From Pandoraea bronchicola (GTDB taxonomy: Bacteria; Pseudomonadota; Gammaproteobacteria; Burkholderiales; Burkholderiaceae), in the NCBI RefSeq assembly GCF_902459805.1, contig NZ_CABPST010000003.1, forward strand, positions 186,001 to 250,000: 64,000 bases of DNA, written 5' to 3'. The notes under the pieces were generated by a model, which saw only the letters and a list, made by a program, of their open reading frames with translations, had not been told where the DNA came from and searched no databases. The translations under genes were made by a program, and so were the position numbers. Shown in pieces: positions 55,632 through 64,000 of the stretch. How positions within the stretch are numbered: position 1 is the stretch's first letter; each line of letters opens with the position of its first letter.

Positions 55632-57737
55632 ATGCTTAATTCGCTCACCTCGTACTGGCGCAAGTGGCGCACCTCGCGTCATGCCGGCCATCAGCTCGAC
55701 GAACTGCTCGCGCATGCCGATCCGACGGCGTCGCTGGCCGTGCGCAATCAATGGCTGATCGAACTGGCGCATTGGGTGCAAAAGCGTGGCGCGCTCGTCA
55801 ACGAAGTGCGCGAGGCGGGGGAGGCGGCGCGCTATCGTCCGCATACCCGTTTGCGTTATCTGCTCCAGATGCTGGAGCGCAATCCGGCGTGGCGTTTGCC
55901 TGTCGCTCGCACGCTACGTAGCATCATCAACGAGAGCGATGCGATTTCGCTGCTATGCGATACCGGCATGCCCGTGCGACCGGGGTTCTGGGGCGCGCTG
56001 GTCGAGCGTATCGAGAAGGCGCTGATTCCGCCGCCGCCGACGCGCCGCGATCTCTCCGCGCTATGCTCGCTCATGTTTCCCGACGCAGAGGCGGCCGACT
56101 GGATTGCCGTCATGCCGTCTGAGCTGCTGGCCGACCTCATCGCGCTGCTGCACTTCGGCGAGGATGAGGATGACGACATCGACTGGAATCCGTTCGCCGA
56201 AGACCTGCTCGCCGCCATGCATCACCTCGTCGACCAGATTGCGTCGACCGGGCTGTCACAGGCGGTGCGCTCACGTCTGACCTATCCCCGCGTTACCGAA
56301 TCGCCGTTCTACCGGCTCGGACGCGCCATGCAGGAACTCGAGGAAGCGGGTCAGGAATTTGCACACGGCGCGCCGCCGTCGCAGTCCTTCGTGCAGCGCA
56401 TCAATGTGTTTCGCGCGTTGCTCGACGATTGCGCCCGCGCGGCGCGTCAGGTCTATGCGCACCTCGACGAGAACGGTGTGAGCGTTGACATCGTGTTCCA
56501 GGTGGAGCGGGCCAAGGCGCGTATTCGCCGGCTCGAGCGCCTGCTCGAGGCGTGGCTGACCCAGGGTGACGAGGACCGCGCCACCGCGCGCGTGCGGTTG
56601 TTCGCAGATCTGGTGCGGGCTAACCGGGCCAGCCAGAGCGTGGGCGAACTGGCGCGTACATCGTTCGGACTGCTGGCACGCAAGGTCGTGGAGCGAAGCG
56701 CTGAGACGGGCGAACATTACATCGCGCGCAATCGCAGCGAGTACTTCGCGATGTTGAAGATGGCCTGCGGCGGCGGCCTCGTGACCGTGGTGACCGTCTA
56801 TGTGAAGTTTCTGATCGTCAGTGCGCATTTGCCCGCCATCGTCGAAGGCTTCCTGGCCGGGGCCAACTACGCGCTTTGCTTCCTTTTCATGCATTTTTGC
56901 CACTTCACACTGGCCACCAAGCAGCCCGCGATGACAGCGCCCGCCATCGCCAGCAAGCTCGACGACGTTGACACCCCGGCTGGCATGGACGCCTTCGTCG
57001 GCGAGGTTATCGCGCTCGTGCGCACGCAGGCGGCGGCCATCTTCGGCAATCTGGCGATGGTGTTTCCCTTCTGCCTGCTGGTGCAATGGGTCGTCTCGGC
57101 GGCGCTGGGCATGAATACGATCCCGCCCGAAAAGGCGCACGCGACGCTCAATTCGTTCTCGATTCTTGGCGTAACCCCGCTCTTTGCCGCTATGACCGGG
57201 GTGCTGCTGTGGTTCTCGAGTCTGATTTCGGGTTGGGCGGACAACTGGTTTGCGCTGCATGGCATCGGCGATGTGCTGACCTACAACCGGCGTCTGCGTT
57301 TCGTTTTCGGCCGCAGCGGGGCGGCTCGACTGGCGGACGCGTGCCGTCGCCACATCGCTCCGGTGCTCGGGAATTTGACGCTCGGCTTCATGCTGGGTCT
57401 GGTGCCTGCCGTGCTGACGGCGTTCGCGTTGCCGTTCGAAGTCCGTCACGTGACCCTGTCGACCGGCGCTATCGCTACGTCGATCGGTGTGCTGGGCATG
57501 CCGGCGCTGCACGATCCGGCCCTTTGGCTCGCAGTCGCGGGTGTCGGGTCGATGGCCCTGCTCAACGTCGGCGTCAGTTTTGCGTTAGCATTTCACATGG
57601 CGCTCCGATCGCGTCCACTGCGACTGGGCGACCGCCGGCAAATCCACCGCGCCATCTGGCGAGCCGTGCTGCGCAATCCTCTGGTGCTGCTGTTCCCGCT
57701 GCGTTCGCCGCAGGGGGATGCTCGTCCCGAAAAATAA
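55632..57737 (+). CDS. gcr: Gcr-type multi-pass membrane protein (annotated elsewhere as site-specific recombinase)
   Basis: This 701-residue protein belongs to the family labelled site-specific recombinase in databases after gonococcal Gcr. The sequence shows a long N-terminal soluble, helical region (about 1-370), then at least six hydrophobic segments (about 377-400, 405-425, 470-495, 508-535, 575-600 and 615-655). No tyrosine or serine recombinase catalytic motif is visible. A membrane role seems more likely than DNA recombination. It lies between the phosphatase gene and iscR. Confidence 0.8.
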   Translation: MLNSLTSYWRKWRTSRHAGHQLDELLAHADPTASLAVRNQWLIELAHWVQKRGALVNEVREAGEAARYRPHTRLRYLLQMLERNPAWRLPVARTLRSIINESDAISLLCDTGMPVRPGFWGALVERIEKALIPPPPTRRDLSALCSLMFPDAEAADWIAVMPSELLADLIALLHFGEDEDDDIDWNPFAEDLLAAMHHLVDQIASTGLSQAVRSRLTYPRVTESPFYRLGRAMQELEEAGQEFAHGAPPSQSFVQRINVFRALLDDCARAARQVYAHLDENGVSVDIVFQVERAKARIRRLERLLEAWLTQGDEDRATARVRLFADLVRANRASQSVGELARTSFGLLARKVVERSAETGEHYIARNRSEYFAMLKMACGGGLVTVVTVYVKFLIVSAHLPAIVEGFLAGANYALCFLFMHFCHFTLATKQPAMTAPAIASKLDDVDTPAGMDAFVGEVIALVRTQAAAIFGNLAMVFPFCLLVQWVVSAALGMNTIPPEKAHATLNSFSILGVTPLFAAMTGVLLWFSSLISGWADNWFALHGIGDVLTYNRRLRFVFGRSGAARLADACRRHIAPVLGNLTLGFMLGLVPAVLTAFALPFEVRHVTLSTGAIATSIGVLGMPALHDPALWLAVAGVGSMALLNVGVSFALAFHMALRSRPLRLGDRRQIHRAIWRAVLRNPLVLLFPLRSPQGDARPEK

Positions 57738-57785
57738 GAAATCTCATAAGCGGGCGAGGGAACTTCCGCAAAAAATGGGCCAGAA

Positions 57786-57837
57786 GTACTTGACTAAATT
57801 CGTAGGGAATTTATACTTGACGAAAATAGTCGAGATT
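57786..57837 (+). promoter_or_regulatory. iscR promoter with two IscR type 1 boxes
   Basis: TTGACT (57790-57795), 16 bases, TATACT (57812-57817) form a good sigma-70 promoter. Two 25-base boxes cover it: 57786-57810 (TACTTGACTAAATT core) and 57813-57837 (ATACTTGAC then TAGTCGAGATT), the second closest to the IscR type 1 consensus. Fe-S-loaded IscR would repress here, closing a feedback loop. Confidence 0.8.
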
Positions 57838-57853
57838 AATCCCCTGCATCATC

Positions 57854-58381
57854 ATGAGACTTACCACGAAAGGCCGTTTCGCCGTTACGGCGATGATCGA
57901 CCTGGCCATGCGCCAGGACGCGGGTCCCGTGACGCTTGCGGGCATTAGTCAGCGTCAGCGAATTTCCCTCTCTTATCTGGAACAGCTGTTCGGTAAGCTG
58001 CGCCGCCATGAGATCGTGGAGAGCGTGCGCGGGCCGGGCGGCGGTTACAGCCTTGCGCGTCGTGCGGAAGAGGTGACGGTCGCCGACATCATCATTGCGG
58101 TCGACGAACCGCTTGACGCCACACAGTGCGGTAGCAAGGGCAACTGCGAAAAGGGCCAGGACGGCCATCGCGGCCACTGCATGACGCACGAGTTGTGGGC
58201 GACACTCAACCAGAAGATGGTCGAGTATCTTGATTCCGTTTCCCTGCGCGACCTCGTCGAGCAGCAGCGTAGCAAGCAGGCCCAGCAGACGGTCCTGCGC
58301 GACACCCGCGAGTCCGGCGCTACGAGTCAGACCATCGCTACGCGCATTCCCAATTCGGTCTTCGATATGGCCCGTTCATAA
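57854..58381 (+). CDS. iscR: Iron-sulfur cluster regulator IscR
   Basis: This 175-residue Rrf2-family repressor holds a 2Fe-2S cluster and controls the isc operon. It begins [21 protein letters not shown], and the winged helix has [39 protein letters not shown]. The ligands are C92, C98, C109 and H112: the last Cys and His are five residues later than in E. coli (C104, H107), owing to a loop insertion [10 protein letters not shown]. It is the first gene of the isc operon. Confidence 0.96.
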   Translation: MRLTTKGRFAVTAMIDLAMRQDAGPVTLAGISQRQRISLSYLEQLFGKLRRHEIVESVRGPGGGYSLARRAEEVTVADIIIAVDEPLDATQCGSKGNCEKGQDGHRGHCMTHELWATLNQKMVEYLDSVSLRDLVEQQRSKQAQQTVLRDTRESGATSQTIATRIPNSVFDMARS

Positions 58382-58412
58382 CAGGCGCCACGGCACGATC
58401 CTGGAGCACCCC

Positions 58413-59636
58413 ATGAAAAACGACACCCTCAACCTCCCCATCTACATGGATTACAGCGCCACGACGCCGATTGACCCGCGCGTGGTGGACAAGATGCTGC
58501 CCTACCTGCGCGAGCAGTTCGGCAACCCGGCATCGCGCAGCCACTCGTTTGGCTGGGCCGCCGAGCAAGCGGTGGAAGAGGCACGCGAGGAAGTGGCCAA
58601 GCTGGTGAACGCCGATCCGCGCGAGATCGTCTGGACGTCGGGCGCCACCGAGTCGAACAACCTCGCCATCAAGGGCGCGGCACACTTCTACCAGGGCAAG
58701 GGCAAGCACCTCATCACGGTGAAGACCGAGCACAAGGCCGTGCTCGACACGATGCGCGAACTTGAGCGCGAAGGCTTCGAAGTCACGTATCTGGACGTCA
58801 AGGACGACGGTCTGCTCGATCTGGATGTCTTCAAGGCGGCCCTGCGTCCGGACACGATTCTCGTGTCGATCATGGCGGTGAACAACGAGATCGGCGTGAT
58901 TCAGGACATCGAAACCCTCGGCGAGATCTGCCGCGAGAAGGGCATCATTTTCCATGTCGACGCGGCACAGGCGACCGGCAAGATGCCGATCGATCTGGCT
59001 AAGCTGAAGGTCGACCTGATGTCGTTCTCGGCGCACAAGACGTATGGCCCGAAGGGTATCGGCGCGCTGTACGTGCGCCGTAAGCCGCGTGTGCGTATCG
59101 AGGCACAGATTCACGGCGGCGGTCACGAACGCGGCATGCGGTCGGGCACGCTGGCCACGCACCAGATCGTCGGCATGGGCGAGGCGTTCCGTCTCGCACG
59201 TGAAGAGATGGCGGCAGAGAACGAGCGCGTGCGTATGCTGCGCGATCGCCTGCTGCGCGGTCTGACGGAAATGGAAGAGGTGTATGTGAACGGCGACATG
59301 GAACAACGTGTGCCGCACAACCTGAACATCAGCTTCAATTTTGTCGAAGGCGAATCGCTGATCATGGCGATCAAGGATGTCGCGGTGTCGTCGGGTTCGG
59401 CGTGCACGTCGGCCTCGCTGGAGCCTTCGTACGTATTGCGTGCCCTGGGCCGTAACGACGAACTGGCGCACAGCTCGATTCGCTTTACGGTGGGTCGTTT
59501 CACGACCGAGCAGGAAGTCGACTACGTCATCGAACTGCTCAAGGGCAAGATCGGCAAGCTGCGCGATCTGTCGCCGCTGTGGGAAATGTACAAGGACGGG
59601 GTCGATCTGAATTCGATCCAGTGGGCCGCACACTGA
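58413..59636 (+). CDS. iscS: Cysteine desulfurase IscS
   Basis: This 407-residue PLP enzyme takes sulfur from cysteine for Fe-S clusters and tRNA thiolation. PLP-lysine K209 is in [12 protein letters not shown], and the catalytic C331 is in the flexible loop [17 protein letters not shown]. Numbering is +3 relative to E. coli (K206, C328). The ATG at 58413 is chosen over an open frame from 58230, which overlaps iscR. It is 31 bases after iscR. Confidence 0.97.
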   Translation: MKNDTLNLPIYMDYSATTPIDPRVVDKMLPYLREQFGNPASRSHSFGWAAEQAVEEAREEVAKLVNADPREIVWTSGATESNNLAIKGAAHFYQGKGKHLITVKTEHKAVLDTMRELEREGFEVTYLDVKDDGLLDLDVFKAALRPDTILVSIMAVNNEIGVIQDIETLGEICREKGIIFHVDAAQATGKMPIDLAKLKVDLMSFSAHKTYGPKGIGALYVRRKPRVRIEAQIHGGGHERGMRSGTLATHQIVGMGEAFRLAREEMAAENERVRMLRDRLLRGLTEMEEVYVNGDMEQRVPHNLNISFNFVEGESLIMAIKDVAVSSGSACTSASLEPSYVLRALGRNDELAHSSIRFTVGRFTTEQEVDYVIELLKGKIGKLRDLSPLWEMYKDGVDLNSIQWAAH

Positions 59637-59654
59637 GCATTCAAGGAGTTAGCC

Positions 59655-60062
59655 ATGTCGTACAGCAAGGAAGTTCTGGATCACTACGAAAACCCGCGTA
59701 ACGTTGGCTCGTTCGAAAAGGGCGATGACGCCGTCGGTACCGGTATGGTCGGCGCCCCGGCTTGCGGTGACGTGATGAAGCTGCAGATTCGTGTGAACGA
59801 AGCCGGCGTGATCGAAGACGCCAAGTTCAAGACCTACGGCTGCGGTTCGGCGATTGCATCGTCATCGCTCGTGACCGAGTGGGTCAAGGGCAAGACGCTG
59901 GATCAGGCGCTCGAAATCAAGAACACCGAGATCGCGCAGGAACTGGCGTTGCCGCCGGTGAAGATTCACTGCTCGATTCTGGCCGAAGACGCCATCAAGG
60001 CGGCCGTAGCCGACTACAAGCAGAAGCACGGCCAGACGGCCGAGCCGGCAAAGGCCGCCTGA
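59655..60062 (+). CDS. iscU: Fe-S cluster scaffold IscU
   Basis: This 135-residue protein assembles 2Fe-2S and 4Fe-4S clusters. The ligands C37, C63 and C106, plus D39 and H105, fall at exactly the E. coli positions, and the HscA-recognition motif appears as LPPVK. Ribosome site AAGGAG precedes the ATG. Confidence 0.97.
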   Translation: MSYSKEVLDHYENPRNVGSFEKGDDAVGTGMVGAPACGDVMKLQIRVNEAGVIEDAKFKTYGCGSAIASSSLVTEWVKGKTLDQALEIKNTEIAQELALPPVKIHCSILAEDAIKAAVADYKQKHGQTAEPAKAA

Positions 60063-60093
60063 GCGGCACGACGGATAAAGGAATCAGGCAAAA

Positions 60094-60417
60094 ATGGCCA
60101 TTACATTGACCGAGAAGGCCGCGCAGCACGTTTCGCGTTATCTGACGCGGCGCGGCAAGGGCGTGGGCCTGCGGCTGGGCGTGAAGACGACCGGCTGCTC
60201 GGGCCTGGCCTACAAGCTGGAATACGCCGACGAAGTGGCGACTGAAGACACGGTCTTCGAGAGCCACGGCGTGAAGGTACTCGTCGATCCGAAGAGTCTG
60301 CCGTATATCGATGGCACCGAGCTGGATTTCGCGCGCGAAGGCTTGAACGAAGGGTTCCGCTTCAACAATCCGAACGTCAAGGATGAGTGCGGCTGCGGCG
60401 AGTCGTTCCGCGTCTGA
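60094..60417 (+). CDS. iscA: Iron-sulfur carrier IscA
   Basis: This 107-residue A-type carrier has ligands C35 ([13 protein letters not shown]), C99 and C101 (DECGCGESF), identical in number to E. coli IscA. It transfers clusters from IscU to apoproteins. It lies 31 bases after iscU and is followed by an unusual extra gene. Confidence 0.97.
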   Translation: MAITLTEKAAQHVSRYLTRRGKGVGLRLGVKTTGCSGLAYKLEYADEVATEDTVFESHGVKVLVDPKSLPYIDGTELDFAREGLNEGFRFNNPNVKDECGCGESFRV

Positions 60418-60421
60418 CACC

Positions 60422-60628
60422 GTGCCATTGCGCGAGATCGTTGGTTTTCGCCAAGACGACGAAGGCCAGTGGGTCGCGCGATTGGCGTGCGGACATGGGC
60501 AACATGTCCGGCATCTTCCCCCGTGGCAGATCCGGACATGGACGCAAAGTCCCGCAGGCCGTGAAGCGATGCTCGGCACGACGCTGCCCTGCCGCAAGTG
60601 TGAGCGCGGCGAGCCGTCCGATGCGTGA
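60422..60628 (+). CDS. DUF3565 protein inside the isc operon
   Basis: This 68-residue protein, read from a GTG 4 bases after the iscA stop, matches DUF3565: IVGFRQDDEGQWVARLACGHGQHVRHLPPWQIRTW and LGTTLPCRKCE. The CGH.QHVRH and CxxC pair suggests a zinc or iron site. The frame also opens at 60383, inside iscA. No function is known. Its place between iscA and hscB is not part of the E. coli operon. Confidence 0.75.
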   Translation: MPLREIVGFRQDDEGQWVARLACGHGQHVRHLPPWQIRTWTQSPAGREAMLGTTLPCRKCERGEPSDA

Positions 60629-60725
60629 AGCGCATCAAGCGGCGCAGTGAGGTTGCTGCGGATGCCGCAAGCCTGGGCCGCCGTGGTGAGCATGGCGGGC
60701 GGTGAGCAACAGCGTAGGCAGCAAG

Positions 60726-60746
60726 GCGGCGCGAGCCGCTTTTTTT
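60726..60746 (+). terminator. Intrinsic terminator within the isc operon
   Basis: GCGGC (60726-60730), GCGA loop, GCCGC (60735-60739), followed by seven Ts (60740-60746). Flanking A residues can extend the stem. It lies about 100 bases before hscB and may reduce expression of hscBA-fdx-iscX relative to iscRSUA. Confidence 0.75.
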
Positions 60747-60828
60747 ACGGGCCGAAGGCGGGCCGAGTGCGGGTGGCGTGACGCGACGGCATGTCGCATC
60801 GACGCCCGTGACGAATGAAGAGTGCGCG

Positions 60829-61359
60829 ATGAGTGCGTTGACTGACAACTATTTCACGCTGTTCGATCTGCCGCAGCGCTTTGCGCTAGACATCGAGTCG
60901 CTCGAGGCGGCCTACCGTGCCGTGCAATCGCGCGTGCATCCGGATCGATTCGCGAGTGCGAGCGACGCCGAGCGGCGCGTGGCCATGCAATGGGCTGCGC
61001 AGGCGAACGCTGCCTATCGCACGTTGCGCGACCCGTTGCAACGCGCGACGTATCTGCTCACGTTGCAGGGCATCGATGTGGGTGCGGAGAACAACACCGC
61101 GATGGCCCCCGATTTCCTGATGCAGCAGATGGAGTGGCGCGAAGCGATCGATGACGCCGTCGCCGCGCGCAATATCAATGCCCTCGAAGCGCTCGCCCGG
61201 TCCCTGCGCGACGATCGTCGTGTGCGGCTGACCAAGCTGGGTGACTGGCTCGAAAGCAGCGCCTGGCAGCCGGCGGCGGAAGCCGTGCGGCAACTGATGT
61301 TCATTGCGCGCGCCGAAGACGACATCGCGCAGCGCATCGAAATGCTGGAAAACGCGTGA
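60829..61359 (+). CDS. hscB: Co-chaperone HscB
   Basis: This 176-residue J-domain protein delivers IscU to HscA. The HPD motif is H37-P38-D39, in RVHPDRF, and the C-terminal three-helix domain follows ([49 protein letters not shown]). The ATG at 60829 is the family start; the open frame from 60778 is unsupported. Confidence 0.95.
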   Translation: MSALTDNYFTLFDLPQRFALDIESLEAAYRAVQSRVHPDRFASASDAERRVAMQWAAQANAAYRTLRDPLQRATYLLTLQGIDVGAENNTAMAPDFLMQQMEWREAIDDAVAARNINALEALARSLRDDRRVRLTKLGDWLESSAWQPAAEAVRQLMFIARAEDDIAQRIEMLENA

Positions 61360-61445
61360 CGGCCCGGTGCGGCGCCGTCACATGTCATTGAGAACTGCTT
61401 GAGAACAGGGCGCACGCGCGAGCGCGTCGCCCGCATTGCAAAGTC

Positions 61446-63323
61446 ATGGCCCTTCTGCAAATTTCCGAACCCGGCATGTCCCCCGCGCCGCACCAGCGGC
61501 GACTCGCCGTGGGCATCGACCTGGGCACGACGCATTCGCTCGTGGCCTCCGTACGCAGCGGTGTGGCCGAAGTCCTCCCCGACGATCAGGGCCGCGTGCT
61601 GCTGCCGTCCGTCGTGCGTTATCTGGGCGGTCATCGTACCCAGATCGGTTACGACGCCAAGGCGGCCGCCGCGACCGATCCGCGTAACACCATCGTCTCC
61701 GTCAAACGCTTCATGGGCCGGGGTCTGGCCGATGTCGCGCACGCCGATAACGCGCCGTACGATTTTGTCGACGCCCCCGGCATGGTGCAGATGACCACCG
61801 CAGGTGGCGTGAAGAGCCCGGTGGAAGTGTCTGCCGAAATTCTTGCGACGCTGCGTCAGCGCGCCGAAGACACGCTCGGCGACGATCTGGTGGGCGCGGT
61901 GATTACCGTTCCCGCGTACTTCGACGACGCGCAGCGTCAGGCCACCAAGGACGCCGCGCGTCTGGCCGGTCTGAATGTGCTGCGCCTGCTCAATGAGCCG
62001 ACGGCCGCCGCGATCGCGTACGGTCTCGACAACGGGGCGGAAGGCCTCTACGCCGTCTACGATCTGGGCGGCGGCACATTCGATATTTCGATCCTTCGTC
62101 TGACGAAGGGGGTATTCGAAGTGCTCGCAGCGGGCGGTGATTCTGCGCTCGGCGGCGACGACTTCGATCAGGTGATCTACCGCTGGGCGGTGCAAGCTGC
62201 GGGTCTCGATGCGGCCTCGCTCACGCCTGAGGATGTGCGTGGCCTGCTCGATCAGGCGCGCACGGCAAAGGAAGCGCTGACCGACGCCGAGCAAGCGCCC
62301 ATCGCGCTTGCGCTGTCTGGCGGACGCCACGTTGCGCTGCAGCTCACCCGCGAGCAGTTCACCGCGCTTGGCGCACCCCTCGTGCAGCGCACGATCGGTC
62401 CGATGCGCAAGGCGCTGCGCGACGCCGCGATGGGCCCGGAAGATGTCAAGGGCGTTGTGCTCGTGGGCGGCGCCACGCGCATGCCGCAAGTGCGCGCGGC
62501 CGTCGCGGCTTTCTTCGGTCGCGAGCCGCTGGTCGATCTCGACCCGGATCAGGTAGTGGCGCTCGGCGCTGCCGTGCAAGCCAATCTGCTCGCCGGCAAT
62601 CAGGCGGAAGGTGACGATTGGTTGCTGCTCGACGTGATTCCGCTCTCGCTCGGTGTCGAGACGATGGGGGGCCTCGTCGAGAAAATCATTCCGCGCAACG
62701 CGACGATTCCGGTGGCGCGTGCGCAGGAATTCACCACGTTCAAGGACGGCCAGACGGCGATGGCCATTCACGTGCTGCAAGGCGAACGCGAACTGGCGTC
62801 GGATTGCCGGTCGCTGGCCCGGTTCGAGCTGCGTGGCATTCCGCCGATGACGGCCGGTGCGGCGCGCATTCGCGTGACGTATCAGGTCGACGCCGACGGG
62901 CTGCTGTCCGTCTCGGCACAAGAGATGCACTCGGGCGTTGCGGCCTCCATCGAGGTGAAGCCGTCTTACGGTCTGGCCGACGACGACATTTCGCGCATGC
63001 TGCAGGACAGCTTCGGCTCGGCCGAGCAGGATATGCGCGCCCGCGCGCTGCGCGAGCAGCAGGTGGAAGCAGAGCGTCTGCTGGTGGCGATCGACAGTGC
63101 CCTGCAGGCCGACCCGGAATTGCTCGAGGCCGCAGAGCGCGCAAAGATCGATAGCCTGCTGGCCGACTTGCGCCAGAAGGCTTCCGGCGATGATCAGACG
63201 GCGATCAAGGCGGCGACCGAAACGCTCTCGCACGCGACCGATGAGTTTGCTGCACGCCGCATGGACAAGAGCATCCGTGCAGCGCTGGCCGGCCGGCGCG
63301 TGGCGGACATCGACAAACTGTAA
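61446..63323 (+). CDS. hscA: Fe-S assembly chaperone HscA
   Basis: This 625-residue Hsp70 homologue helps move clusters from IscU. The ATPase domain has [62 protein letters not shown] and [13 protein letters not shown]. The substrate-binding domain and short lid follow. As in other HscA proteins the glycine-rich DnaK C-terminal tail is absent. It is 86 bases after hscB. Confidence 0.97.
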   Translation: MALLQISEPGMSPAPHQRRLAVGIDLGTTHSLVASVRSGVAEVLPDDQGRVLLPSVVRYLGGHRTQIGYDAKAAAATDPRNTIVSVKRFMGRGLADVAHADNAPYDFVDAPGMVQMTTAGGVKSPVEVSAEILATLRQRAEDTLGDDLVGAVITVPAYFDDAQRQATKDAARLAGLNVLRLLNEPTAAAIAYGLDNGAEGLYAVYDLGGGTFDISILRLTKGVFEVLAAGGDSALGGDDFDQVIYRWAVQAAGLDAASLTPEDVRGLLDQARTAKEALTDAEQAPIALALSGGRHVALQLTREQFTALGAPLVQRTIGPMRKALRDAAMGPEDVKGVVLVGGATRMPQVRAAVAAFFGREPLVDLDPDQVVALGAAVQANLLAGNQAEGDDWLLLDVIPLSLGVETMGGLVEKIIPRNATIPVARAQEFTTFKDGQTAMAIHVLQGERELASDCRSLARFELRGIPPMTAGAARIRVTYQVDADGLLSVSAQEMHSGVAASIEVKPSYGLADDDISRMLQDSFGSAEQDMRARALREQQVEAERLLVAIDSALQADPELLEAAERAKIDSLLADLRQKASGDDQTAIKAATETLSHATDEFAARRMDKSIRAALAGRRVADIDKL

Positions 63324-63346
63324 GACACACACGGAAATCCAAAGCC

Positions 63347-63688
63347 ATGCCTCAAATCGTTGTATTGCCCCACGTCGAGCTGTGCCCCGAGGGCGCCGTG
63401 CTGGAAGTTCCGACGGGCACCTCCGTGTGCAGAGCGTTGCTGGACAACGGCATCGAGATCGAGCATGCGTGCGAGCTGTCGTGCGCCTGCACCACTTGCC
63501 ACGTCATCGTGCGCGAGGGCTTCGAGTCGCTCGAGCCGGCCGAGGACGAGGAGGAGGATCTGCTCGACAAGGCCTGGGGCCTGGAGCCGACGTCGCGCCT
63601 GTCGTGCCAGACCTTGATGCCCGCCGACACCGATCTGGTCGTCGAAATTCCCAAGTACACGATCAATCACGCCAAGGAAAATCACTGA
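63347..63688 (+). CDS. fdx: ISC 2Fe-2S ferredoxin
   Basis: This 113-residue adrenodoxin-type ferredoxin has the cluster motif CELSCACTTCHVIV with the fourth Cys in RLSCQTL. It supplies electrons for cluster assembly on IscU. It starts 23 bases after hscA. Confidence 0.96.
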   Translation: MPQIVVLPHVELCPEGAVLEVPTGTSVCRALLDNGIEIEHACELSCACTTCHVIVREGFESLEPAEDEEEDLLDKAWGLEPTSRLSCQTLMPADTDLVVEIPKYTINHAKENH

Positions 63689-63741
63689 GCAACGCCGCTG
63701 GCGTCGTGTGGTGACAAGTCAGGAGAAAAGGAGCCTGCCCC

Positions 63742-63933
63742 ATGAAATGGACCGACATTCAGGACATCGCGATTGCGCTTACCGAGGCACATCCCGATGT
63801 CGATCCGCAATACGTTCGCTTTACCGATCTGCACAAGTGGGTGATGGCGCTTGACGGTTTCGACGATTCGCCGGACCGTGCCGGTGAAAAGGTGCTGGAA
63901 GCCATTCAGATGGCGTGGATCGACGAAGTCTGA
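63742..63933 (+). CDS. iscX: IscX (Fe-S assembly accessory protein)
   Basis: This 63-residue acidic protein begins MKWTDIQDIAIALTEAHPDVDPQYVRFTDLHKWVMAL, the typical IscX pattern, and ends with the conserved IQMAWIDE. It binds IscS and iron and tunes sulfur transfer. It is the last gene of the operon; a good AGGAG site lies upstream. The remaining 67 bases of the window show no gene. Confidence 0.95.
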   Translation: MKWTDIQDIAIALTEAHPDVDPQYVRFTDLHKWVMALDGFDDSPDRAGEKVLEAIQMAWIDEV

Positions 63934-64000
63934 CGACAGCGTATCGCGTTGGACGATGACCGAGCGGGATGACCCGCTACGCTACGCTGCGTAGTCGGTG

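Noticed and set aside
55632-57737. Integrase of a mobile element
   Set aside because: No tyrosine/serine recombinase motif, no attachment-site repeats and no tRNA nearby; the flanking genes are core chromosomal genes.

Overview
The window is high-GC chromosomal DNA from a betaproteobacterium, most probably a Burkholderiaceae member close to Pandoraea or Burkholderia. That placement is an inference from the gene families: a complete iscRSUA-hscBA-fdx-iscX operon next to a Gcr-type membrane protein, a PhaZ1-type depolymerase with its active-site Cys at residue 183, and DUF1841, DUF2322, DUF2917 and DUF3565 proteins. Coding density is high and composition is even. I see no tRNA, rRNA, insertion sequence, prophage, integrase or CRISPR array.

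Layout. Positions 1-6712 hold an accessory catabolic block: a LysR regulator cut by the window edge, an exported NMT1-type binding protein, a permuted aconitase/isopropylmalate-dehydratase fusion, and two family III CoA-transferase-fold enzymes, the second with a racemase-type His/Asp pair. Positions 6815-19317 carry a lipoprotein, dinB behind an SOS box, an MgtC-like protein, a second lipoprotein, a photolyase, a urea transporter, glnS, small membrane proteins, an ElaA acetyltransferase and Uup. Two stretches here (about 9424-9598 minus and 11684-11948 plus) look like structured RNAs ending in intrinsic terminators. Positions 19613-26111 hold parE and parC with a DUF4399 protein and a lytic transglycosylase between them; a pair of inverted DnaA boxes sits just upstream of parE.

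Positions 26119-34211 are regulators, transporters and aminotransferases: a divergent LysR/MFS pair, RidA, a PLP aminotransferase, an EamA exporter, a VOC protein, and a DUF2917/MocR divergent pair with repeated CGGTACA operators. Positions 34465-42492 contain htpG behind a sigma-32 promoter, ubiC, a uracil/deoxyinosine glycosylase, a spermidine-synthase-like protein, BenE and a MoxR/VWA pair. Positions 42774-48363 contain two cytochromes c, DUF1841, an EamA transporter, a RutE-like reductase, rnfB-nth and a TetR regulator. Positions 48477-54702 contain phaZ with a notable control region, an aromatic aminotransferase, uvrB and an SsuA-like binding protein with a tandem repeat.

From 54988 to the end lies an LMW phosphatase, the Gcr-like membrane protein and the full ISC iron-sulfur assembly operon. 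The operon is preceded by two IscR boxes and interrupted, between iscA and hscB, by a DUF3565 gene and an intrinsic terminator. The best candidates for new biology are the permuted hydratase/CoA-transferase block, the two unassigned structured RNAs, the phaZ control region and the internal isc terminator.
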